Assembly: GCF_954871325.1 (NCBI RefSeq)
Contig: NC_088777.1
Location: 36,185,366-36,249,365 of the forward strand
Length of the DNA: 64,000 nt
Reading direction: 5' to 3'
Origin: Gordionus sp. m RMFG-2023
Lineage: Eukaryota > Nematomorpha > Gordioida > Chordodea > Parachordodidae
A program made the translations under genes and the position numbers. Positions 36,501-48,500 of this stretch are shown in pieces. Positions within the stretch are counted from its first letter, which is position 1. The number at the start of each line of letters is the position of its first letter. The notes beneath the pieces were generated by a model that was not told the DNA's origin, made no database searches, and saw nothing but the letters and a program-made list of their open reading frames with translations.

Positions 36501-39500
36501 TAAAAATGGTGCAAAGTTTTATAAATTTTTCTTAATAGGTTAAGAAAACATGCAACTTTATTTAAAAATAATTTAAAAAACTAATTATTTAGATACCAAA
36601 AAAAATGGTATTTGATAAAGATTATTTAAGTTTAAACTCTAAGACACTACATTATGGTGCTAAACAATTATTTCAGGAATTCCCAAATAAAAATTGGTCT
36701 CTTCCACGACTCAATCGGCTCATTAGCAAAATTGATACCATGTGATCAGCAGAGAAAGGGTATGACGGGAAGTGCTAAAACTAGAACAAATATTAAATTT
36801 GTTGATACCCTTGTAACGAGTATGAAGACCAACCGGGTACTCACAAGACGATTTTTCAAATGTCTAGAAATTGGTTATCACAAGCTTCAGTGAATCAAAT
36901 TATTAGTAAACATTAGCGGCTAAAATGTTTATAAGGAAAAATGTCTATCTTACAACTGCGAATAAATTTGCTCGTTTGATTTCTGCTAATAAAATTTTGG
37001 GTAAATTCAATCCAGGGTTGATTCATTTTATTTAGTTTGCCAATGAAAAGCTATTTACTGCGACTTCACCCTTTCATTTGTAGAATGATAGGTTTATGTT
37101 ACATCTGCCACAAGAAAGAGAAGTCAGTGCTACTCGAGTACTCAAGTGGCATTCAAGCTTTTCAAAATCTGTCACGATTTCGATTTGTGTTTCATATTTT
37201 AGTAGCACTCAAATTTTTGTATTGATCTAGGTGTTAAGATAAACTGATCTTGTAACTGAGATATCTTATTTATCGCCCACATTAAAAAAATTGTCTTACG
37301 AGATATTTCAGCTGGATTAAGCACCCTTAAACCCATAATTTGCTAGAACACGAGACATCGGACTTGATTCGTCCATCGTCATGGCCTCCAAACAGCTCTG
37401 ACTTCAACAGTGAATTATGTTATTTAGGGTATTCTGGAGGAACGTGTGTACCATACCACAATTATTGATACTAACCACCTTAAGGCAAAACCGGAATGGA
37501 AAATTTTCGATCTTGCTATTAAGGATCTGTAAAAGTAGGCCCGGCCCGTACCCGTCCTAAGGGCTTCGGTTAGATCGGGCCAAATATTTTTTAAAAAATT
37601 CGGGCCGGGTCTGGTTGGGCCTTAGAATTTTTTTAAATATATCTAAATTTATCAATTTTATGTTGAATTTTTTATTTAAAATAGAAATATGTGATTTTAT
37701 TTATAGAAGCTGTAAACATTTCTAAAAAAACGAACGCGTTCGCGTTCAACGTTTATAGACAAAAATCGAACGCATTCACTTTCAAAAAAGGAACGCGTTA
37801 CGTTCGTTCAAAATTTTATGATAAATTTTTTTTTATATTTAATTAAATTATTTTAACACAATATATTAGCCATGTTAAAAAATAATAGTTTTATTTTGAT
37901 AATATAATTATAAATATAATATAATAAAGTGAATAAAAAGATATTTTTATTTATAAAAAATTTTTCTTATAAAATTTTAATAACAATTGTTTTTCAAAAT
38001 TTTCATCTGATAGGCAAACACTTAGCAGTTAATACGACACCTAGCTATACTAAAAACGCACTCTACATGGGCAGATGAGAGGATTGCAGTATTATACTTA
38101 ATAAACAACTCTTTTAACGTGGGAAAACATTTATTACTTTGTCCTTGCTTCAAAAAATTGAGATAAGTTATCCTCCTCCAATCCATCTTTTACTTACTCG
38201 AAATTAATTGCATTATCATTTCTAGGGTTGTCAATGCATTTTTTCATCAATAACGCTATAAGTTTATTTTTTATATGTTCGTTCTGAGGAAGTTTTATCT
38301 ATGGTCATTGAAGCTTGAATATTGGATGTATGTTGCAGAAAGAACATATTGTTTTTCGTATATATGTTCAAATCTTTAAAAAAAATACAATATATGCAAT
38401 TAATTTGATAGTAATAGGTTTAATATTTTTATTAATCCCACTTAAGCGTCTATCAATAGTTGACCATAATTTAGGCCACTAATTTTTTTAAATTTTAAAA
38501 TAACTATATCGTTATAGTTGGGGTCAAATAACCTAAATGCATTTTTTTTTAATTTAATAATTTACTTATATTATATAAAATAATTAATATTACAATCAAA
38601 TGTCGTTTTAAATTGGAACTTGAAGATTTTGAAACTATATAATACTTTTTGGGCACATTTTACATTTGGTTAGTATTGAATTAGTTCCTTCAATATAGGA
38701 TGTTACTGTAAAATATTTATCATATTTGGGCCATGATAAGGTTAATTCATCTAATTTTGAATTTTCAGAATCAGATAATGAAATAATAATCCCATGCTTA
38801 TAAAAATCGAAAATTAAAATATAAACAATAATATTCAAATTAATTAACTATAATAATGGTGTGTTAAAAAAACTGAAATGTGAAAAGGAAAAACAGTTGA
38901 TTATAAAATATAAGACATTTTTCTTAAAAATTTGGATTAATATTAAATTTTTCATATAAATAAAAATAAAAGGTGTTTTTAAAATTGAACGAACGTTAAA
39001 TTCGCACGCGTTAAAAAGGAACGCGTTCATGTTCAAAGTGCGTCAAAAATAAAAGGAACGCCGTTCACCATTTTTTCCAAAAAGACGAACTTCGTTACAA
39101 CACTAATAGAAACTAGACGCCATATGACATATATCTTTTATTTTGAGTAATTATAATATTTTAAAAGATTTAATTTTTATATTTAAATAAATTGGGGCCG
39201 TAACGGGCCGGTAAAATATTTTTAAAAAAAATTTAGGTTCGGGCCGGCAAAACTTTTTGAAAAAAAATTCGGGTTGGGGATGGGCTTGAAAAATTAGACC
39301 CGATGCAGATCACTACTTGCAATCATAAACAGTGCTATACGAAAATGGAGAAATCGTTTTCGCACGATGAGGCCACTTTGAGAATACTTTGATGTGATTT
39401 TTTGTAATAAAGTTCATTATTTTTTATATTAAATCTAAACTTTAATAAATAGGTAATTGTTTTGTTTTTTAATTTTTATATAAGGTTATATATATTCTAA

Positions 39501-42500
39501 AACAAAAATTCACAAAACTTTGAAAAATTGTTAAGAATGAGTTAATTTATCACTCTGTAAAATTTCGTAAAAAAATAGGAAAAACTGACGGAGTTATGAT
39601 TAAATAGGGTGTCATTTCAATCGAATCTATTTAAAAAAGAAAATATAATAAGAAGTGCGATAAAAAACACTTGAGAGATAAGGAGTGGGGCGGGGATTAA
39701 ATAATTTAATATTTTTAACAACGCGTAGAAAAGATTTTCAAGATATACAAATTTATTTTCCAAAGACTTATATTCCTATAGATATTTTCAGTATTTTTTT
39801 TATTATGGAAATTTTCTTTCCGCTGCTTTTCCTCCTTTATATTTTCCGCAATTTTGTCAGTTGAGTTTTTCCCAAAAGCTTTTTTTCTGTTCATTTTATT
39901 GGTCGTTTATCTTTACACCTTTTAAAAATGTTGAAGGGTACTAAAGGAATCTCACAAAATTTTTCTAAAATATAATTTTTTATAAAAATCGGCTTATAGT
40001 TTTACAAGTATATTCAAAATTTAATAGTATATAATAAATGGTGTCTCATACCAAACGTTTCTTGGTTTGCTTGTCTTTTTTATTACGAATCCTCGTAATA
40101 ATGTCAGTAGACGCTTTAATATCTTCAATATTTGGAGTGTGAGAATTTTTGCAAAAAGACCTTTTAAACATTTATCATAAAAAATTTAAAAATAAATCAA
40201 TATTATTATAAGTGATTCAAATGCTTTTGGTATAAAATAGAAAATTTAATAAAGAATTTTTTTATCCAAACTTCATAATCTCAGAATTAGGCCTTTTTTC
40301 TTCATTGAATTTTGTGTCAGTCTGGTTAAGATTATTAGATGAGTATTTATTCTCCAACATTTTCAATTTAGTTATGTTTATCTTGATGATAAAATATTTC
40401 AAGTACTATAAATATAAAATCTTTAAGAATTTTAAGTCATGCGAAGAATGTAAAGATTTTCTTGTAAAGCACATATGTGCTAAAGCCCTGCTCTCAATGG
40501 TCGGATTTCGACCTTGGGTTTAAAATTTAATTTGGACTGGACCAAACTTGGACCTGAACGAAATTTTAATATTTTGTTATCTTGACATTTTTTTATAAAT
40601 ATTCATTTTCAAGAATAATATAAATTACTCTTTATTTCCCTTCAACGTTTAAAATTTTTCTGCCTTTGTTGAAATATGGTATTTTCCAACAGTCCAATAA
40701 AAAAAATTACCTATCTCGAATCTAAAATTTAGGAACTTGAAGATAAATACTCCGATTGATAACGTCGGACAATTTTTATTGGATCAGGTATGAACTTAAA
40801 AACTGTCTGATATAGGGCTTTAATATAGACCATTCATCTTAAACCAAAATAATACTTCCATTTTAGGTGTAAATTTAAAATTAATTTTTAAATATTATGA
40901 ATTGTGAGATATGAATTTACCAAATAATGATAAAAAGTTTAACAATTACATTTGATTGCCTACTCCAAAAATTGTAAGGATTATAAAAATTAATAAACTT
41001 GTTGTTGGACGATTTGTTTGGTACCGTAAGAGAGATTAGTCTTCACACAATGCGATACTTGTGATACAATGCCATTATTATTAGCTCCAGTGACAGAGGT
41101 GTATCCTTCAAAATAAGCTATTTCTTTGATATTCCTGATAGATATGGTAAAAGAAATCTTTATTAAATTTTGTAATTTTTATTATTATTTTCTTCTCTCC
41201 TGTCTATACTCATATTTTTTCTATATTTCGCTCCTTATTAAAATATTACATAAACTTAAATGTGTGCATAATTTACTAACGGATCAAGCACATAATCATA
41301 GCTGTAAGCGACCATTTGATTTTCATCATCATCTTGCAATCCTGCTTTATGCCCCATTCTATTAAAAATTCTGTCTTGCCTGTAATTCAAATCGTATTGT
41401 ACCATTATTTGGCACAATTCATTCATAATCTTCTTTTCGTTGAGGTTATAAAGCTGGAAATTGACCTTATTTTAAGTCATTAAAAATTATTATGAAAAAA
41501 ATGTAATAATTTTATATAATTAATTTAAATTAAACCTACAATGGTAAGGTAGGGAACGGGAGTGGTGAGGGTGAGCCATAGCTTCCCCTCCCCCCATTTT
41601 ATAACTTTTATATCTCACTAAAATTTTTATATTTAGCTTTTGATATTTTAGACATTAATTAAGTTAATCATAAGCTAATTATAAATATAAAAAATCATGA
41701 AAATTAAGATCGTGTTGGAAATAGAAAAAAATTACCTTAAATACTACATTTCATTACAATATTCATAAATTATTTTAAGGAAGTATTAGAATCGGTTGGT
41801 CCAAAATCGGATCGGCAAAAATAAGTCCAGAACCAATCCTAAATATAGGCGGATTATTTGCCGCTACTAACCCCTTCTTAAAATATTTTTATGATAACTC
41901 ATTTAACAAAAATTGGCTATGCATTAAAAATTATATATCTATCTTGTGCCAATACACACTAATTTACATTTATAATCAGGCCCTTTTAATAATGGCAAAA
42001 ATATCGGTACAACCTTAAGTGAGCACAAATTGAGCGTTTGGGTTTTGTAGAAGCCAATAAAAATGAATTGATTTAAATCACCAAGATTTTTTTAAAAACT
42101 CACTGATTTAAATCAATATTTAAATATGATTTTACATATCACATTAATCAAATTATTAAATAGAGATAGACTTAGATTAGCAATTTAAATTAAATAACCA
42201 AATTGCACTAGTAATCATCAATTGTTAGAGAAAAACAATTTAATTACTTGAGCTTATTTTCTATCTATTTCAATATTTTACATAGTAAAAAAAATCTGAT
42301 CCTAATCGTAATATAGTGAAAAATTATTTAATATTATGAATAAATTAATTTGAAATGTTCAAAAGTTTATTTTGCCATAATAAAAATTAATATGTTTATA
42401 TAAATAGGAAATACAAATTGTTGTTTATGAGTAAATAACGTAAAAGTTTTGAATTAAAAATATATCTGTGATAAAATTTTATAAAAATTACAAAATACTA

Positions 42501-45500
42501 CATAAAAAATATACATATTTATACATCCATGTTGTTCTTATTGATTGGCTTAATGGTGGGGGTGGAGATTATCATTCTCATTTGTAGTATCATTTAAAAT
42601 ATTGATGACTAAAACATTTTCCTGAGAATCCTGATTTTTAAAATTTGGTGCTTGGGTAATATTGTCGTATGTGGACAAATTTACCTTAATATTTATACTT
42701 AGAATAAATGTATTTATTCTTAAAATATAATATAATTCATAAAAATGATAATTTTAGCCTGTTAAATTATATTTTGAGCATATCATATTAATATAGTGCA
42801 TTTTTTTGGGCTTCATGATAATTTTTGCATCGATAAACTCGATGTATTCTTTAAAATACGAATAACATATGATTCCGAAAATGAGTACCTAATTTTAGAT
42901 ATGCAACTTGGACACTTATACTTAATAACATTATTATGAAATTCGTAACTAAGTTAGTCGAGCTAGAAGGAAATAATAAATGTTTTCTAACGCCAAACGC
43001 TAATTAGCATGGTATCATTTGAAATACTTTATTTATGTCTAAAATGCTCAATTTGTGCACACTAATACTCTCTCTCTCTTTTCTTTCCTTCCTGTCATGT
43101 ATTAAGATATAAATAATTTAAAGATTAACCTTATATTTTTATTTAAATATATATGAAATCGTGAAATCCTTTTGAATATAGAGAATTCTTATACTAGTTT
43201 TTAATTAATACAAATTCGAGTCCAGATTTACAAAAAAATAATATGTTTTATTGCAATTACAATATACAACACTTCCTTCTTGGCATCATCATAAAAAACA
43301 TTAACTATTTACCTGTCTCAAATTAGGAGTAATTATGTCTAACAAGGCAGGAGTAATATCTAAACATGCGTTATCGAAATCGAGATGAAACTTGACTTTG
43401 GTAGAACAATGTTTTAGGAATGATTTAATCAAGTTGACCATTTTATAAGTTCTTTGAGATGCCTAAAAAAGAAACGTATAATTAAGAATACTTTTGTCTT
43501 AAAAATTTTTTTTTTATCTATCCTCTTTTCATTCCTATCATTATGATTTATGACAACAAGAAATTTTATCTGCAAAATAAAACTAAGTGTGATTATCCCG
43601 GCAAGTAAAACAATTGTAAGCTTTTAAATTGCGAACTTCAGGCTGAATCCATAAAAATAATTTGCATGAGTTGTGAAAATTAAATAAATGAAAAAATACA
43701 ACAAAAAAATTATTATAATATAATTTAAAGAAACAATAAAATAACAAGTGAAAGAAGGCGTGATGTAAATGGAAAAAAGAATAAAACAAAGATTATCAAA
43801 ATCAGATTGATGAATATATCTTTACATTACACCAAGCCCTTCTTTTACCACCATTGATTTCAAATCCAATGACAACCAGTTATTTGATGCCCAACAAGTG
43901 GACCCAGAGTATTACCTCATATTCCAACTACTAACTTAGATTATCCCAAATTTTTAACATTCAATTTTACACCTACTATTTCACAAATTCCAAAAGCTGC
44001 TCTCAAACTAATTTACCATGTCTACATCAATCCCTTAACAAAATTATATAAAATCCAGAAGATCGAAATGGGAAATATTGTGATTTTTCCCAAATTTAGT
44101 ATTGTCAAACCCGCCAAAGGGTAATTCACACCTACCAGACAATTAAGAAAAGGATTGAAAGCTTTGACATTAATTTTGAAATCACCCCACATCATCGATA
44201 CTACCAATAAATCTTCAAGTAACCCCTCACATAAACTAATATATAATAAGATCAATAATTTCAATCTCAAAGGAGCCATCCGAGCTCTTGAAAATGAAAA
44301 CTCTTTGGCAAATGACAAAGCATAAGAAACCAACTTTTAGAAAAACATCTAAACCCAAATTATCCGCCCCCTCCAGATACTGCCCATAATAAATGCAAGT
44401 TTATATATCTTCAGGATAAGTCTTAATAGCTGCCAAATCTTTCCCAAGAGATTCAGTTCCAGGCCTTGGTTACTTCCGTCCATCATTTGTTACCTACCTC
44501 TTAGATTTAGACACTTCTGAATTCTTACTCAATTCATTATCAAAAAATTTTAATTTAAATATCAATGAAAATTGCTATATAATCTTGCCCCATTAATCTT
44601 TGATCGATTAATGAAAAATCTGAAAACCAAAGGTCGAAAAAGCTATTAGAATTATCTACCGTGGAGTCATTTCAAAAATTATTTGTAATGGCCTTAAATC
44701 ATATCTTCAATCTAGCCCCTTATCAAGTTGGGTTTAGAGTGAAAGGTAGCTGCAAAGATACAATTCACTGTGGTTGATTAGTTTTGTCCAACCTCAAATC
44801 AGAATTTATTGTAAAACTTGACATATTTATAATTCATTTAATAGGAATAATGTGATCGATATCTTCTTAAAAACTTTCCCTGATTATCATAATCATATCC
44901 ATCTCAGCTACGGCATCCCTTCTTTACTTGGGTTCAACGATCATTATTAAATCGGTGAGGAACCTTCAGTAGAATCCATTAGGACACTTGATTTTTTGTT
45001 ATACACTTAAGCACCTTATTGGTGGCATTGCTCTTTTATGCAAACTCAATCTGCACGTTTGGTATCCAGACGATTGTACGATTTCGGGACATTTCATTAA
45101 TTCAGCAATGCCTTGATATAATTAATAAACATTTTGATCTAATCAATTTATCCTAATACGACAAACATCCTTACAAGATTTCATTATATTAGGAGCCCTG
45201 TTAGGAGGTTCAGATTTCAAATTTTTAAATAATTACTTACTGTCATTATTCCTCAAACTACTAGTTTTAAATAAATTACCATTTAATCCTCAAAAATGCC
45301 CCTTTAATTTAGCAAATTCAATATTGTTTAAAAATCTCAGGTGCTTCCGCGTTAGAATCGCTTTTAAATATGAACAAAACATTTTAAGAATGATGCAAAT
45401 ATTAAGTTGATTTTAATTTCCAGCTTGAGACAACTCTTCCTTGCAAATCGGGAGGCTTCGGACTGAGATCTGTGATAACTATTGCCCTTGTTTCTTTCAT

Positions 45501-48500
45501 ATCTTTTACAAAATCCGTAAAACATATCATTTCCCAAATCATTTCAATTGATAATAATAGTATGATGGAAGCATTACATTGCTGAAACATCAATGCCTTA
45601 CCAAATATACCTCAACAAAAAAGACTAATATCTAGGATTGGTATCTCGTTCCTTGGCTTACCTCAACTTGAGCGATGATCACCAATACAAATCCCTCCTC
45701 AGGACACTTAATTTTAACAACTCCAGCCATGGATGGCTTGATTCCTACCCCAGATCTTAAAAAAAATAAACTTATAAATGACGTCTCTTTTTGTGCAATC
45801 AGTTTGCGCCTGGACATATCATTTTAAACCAATGCACAAAGTTGGGCAGGTCCTAAAAGAATCTAGATACAGATTCTTCATAAAAAAATGGATCTTAGAT
45901 ATTAGTATCTTATCCAAAATATCAAAAAGATACAAGATAAAAGATACTTGTATCTCTTGCCAAATGAGGGTATCTTAAATACAAGATACTTTTATAAAAT
46001 TATCATTACCAATTTAGAATAGTATATAAAATACATTGATTAAGAACATAACATAAGCATATAATAAGAATTATTTATAATAATTAATAGAATATATAAT
46101 GATTAGTTAATTATAATAATCCGGCAAATTATTATTAGTTTAGCCCATTCATAGCATAGTCAGGGAAGGGAGACTAGTATTTATAAGGTGAGTTGAAATT
46201 TTGCAAAAGAATTTTTAAAATAGATTAAATTAAATCCTTATTTTTTAAGATATTAAATTTTTAAATAATTTATTATTAAAGCCTTTGCCGTTTCAGGGCA
46301 TTTAACATTGTGCCAAAACTAAATAACCTTTCAACTGGAGCTGATTAAGACATTGCAGTTAGAGATCTGCAAAGTTAGGCCCGGCCCTAAAATGGTTCGG
46401 GCCGGGCCTAATATTTTAAAAAAAATTCGGACCGGGTCGGGTCGGACCTTGGAAACTTCTTTAAATATATCTAAATTTATCAATTTTATATTGAATTTTT
46501 TATGTAAAATATAAATATTTGATTTTATATATTGAAACTAAACGACATATACATATGTCTTTTATTTTGAGTAATTATATCTAATTTAAATAAATTCGGG
46601 CCAGGTCGGGTCTGTAATTTTTTTTTAAAAAATTTCGGGTTAGGGCCAGGCCGGCAAAACTTTTTTAAAAAAAATTTCGGGCCAGGCCGGTCTTAAAAAA
46701 TTAGGCCCGATGCAGATCACTAATTGCAGTATTATATTTTTAAAAAAATTTCTAAATGGAAGGATAATAATTAAGAATTTCTAATGTATTTAGACGGTCT
46801 TTAAAATAATTTAAAACTCCAGCTCAATGTTATTTATATTGAACTCAGCAACATTTGTCTCACCAAAAGAAAAATGATCATCATTTTCTGTATTAGATAT
46901 TAAATCCTGGTGGTATAGTTTGAAGTAGATTATATACTACTGATACTAATTTGGGACTGCTTTTAATAATATAAAAGCATTTTTTTATCATTCGACAATT
47001 CATAAGTTCTTAAAATATAGATGTGATAATAATGCCAAAAAGTTTCATCATATTCATCAACATAAGAAAAAAAAATCCCAAATTTTGCCCATACTATTTT
47101 GGACAAATTTTAATAAAGGTAGAAAATATTGCAATTTAAATTTTTAAGTTTACATTAGTCCCTTTTAACCAAAAATAGTAAGGGCACTAATTCCATACTA
47201 CTCTGCCCTTCTAGTTTGTCGGACAATTAATTGTTTCAAATAATAATTAAAATGCGATTTATATTTTAACAGTTAAGTCATACTATCGTATGGCTATTCT
47301 ATTTGATTATGCATGGAAATTTTAGCTGATTACCACCCCTGTTATTTCCCTTTTCATTAAGAAAATTTGGACCTTCCACTTATGCCCCATAATTTTATAC
47401 ATTTTCCCATTACTCTATTTTATTTTGTATAATTATTGGTTTTATTTTATTAATGGCATTAATGAAGCTGATATACCGGGTTGAATTATTTTTTTATAGT
47501 GGTAATTTGCTGGTTTTCTTCTTTACTCTTTTAGATACAACTTATATTGGGTATAAATGCCTAAATGGTATCTCTAATTTAAAAAAATAATAATATATAA
47601 TTATATTGTAACATAAAATTATCATATAAATAATATACTAGTTTAACAAAATTTGTATGAACCCTTTATCATTTTTTTGTTTGTACAGGTTTGGTTAAAC
47701 TTATATTACCTTTTTTGATTTAAATTATCCAAAAAAATTTACATCTAAAATTTTAAGATTGGGATTTGATTCAGGGGAACTTATTCCCATAATTTTCCTT
47801 TCACTACCTTCTTCACTACCGTGAGTGTTAATCATCCTACAAATTAAAAAATATCACATAAAATTGGTAATTATATTATTTCGAGTTACATTTAATTTAT
47901 ATATAAAATATATTTTTTATTTATTTAGTTTTGATGTTGTAAATTTTTATCTATCTATTTTAATCAAATAATTTTGGTTGTGGAAAAAAATAAGGTTATA
48001 ATCTGTGATATGTAAATTTTTTAAACATGAATATTAAAAAGAATCTGTATCATTCTTTTCTGAATAAATACAGATACTAGTATCTTATTAAAAATGTCAA
48101 AAAAATACTGAGTACAAGATACAAAGGATTCTGTAGGATGTGTATTAAATTGTTTTTTATTATTTTTTGTAAAATGTTTATTTCTATTATTATTATATAT
48201 TTTGAGATTAATTTGAATAATAAAGGCTGATTTTTAATTTTTTACATTACAAAATAAAAGAATAAGAAAAACTCGTTTACTATTAAAATACATTACATAA
48301 ATGGCGCAGTCTATAAAAAGTCTAACGGATTCAAACCTGTTACAAAGATTGGTACAACTTATTTCAAGAATTTAAAAACACAACCAAATTTAACATCATC
48401 ACAAGAAAAATCTCTGTTATTAACAATAGGGTGTGATACGTACAAAATACTGGTAAATTTATGTACACCTGATAGTCCGGGAAATAAAGAGGTATTAGAA

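Larger units (their letters stand above)
36411..39627 (+). mobile_element. mariner-type DNA transposon (CTF18 intron 15), split by hATs
   Basis: The left end CAGGGTGGTCCGATTTAAGTGACACC follows a TA. The right end, complemented, reads GATTCGATTGAAATGACACC and is followed by a TA. The right tip has decayed. Inside is a plus-strand transposase, broken by many changes and interrupted at 37521-39315 by a hAT MITE. Confidence 0.8.

Noticed and set aside
39740-39900. Lysine-rich minus-strand frame ([20 protein letters not shown]...) as a CTF18 linker exon
   Set aside because: No acceptor and donor pair gives phase 0 on both sides, and part of it recurs inverted at 36380-36410, so it looks like repeat sequence.
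42790-43010. Two overlapping minus-strand frames ([11 protein letters not shown] and [13 protein letters not shown])
   Set aside because: They are mutually exclusive frames in an AT-rich intron, with no phase-compatible splice sites to neighbouring CTF18 exons.
44022-44333. 103-codon minus-strand frame
   Set aside because: Shadow of the decayed plus-strand LINE, whose plus-strand text matches the LINE motifs.
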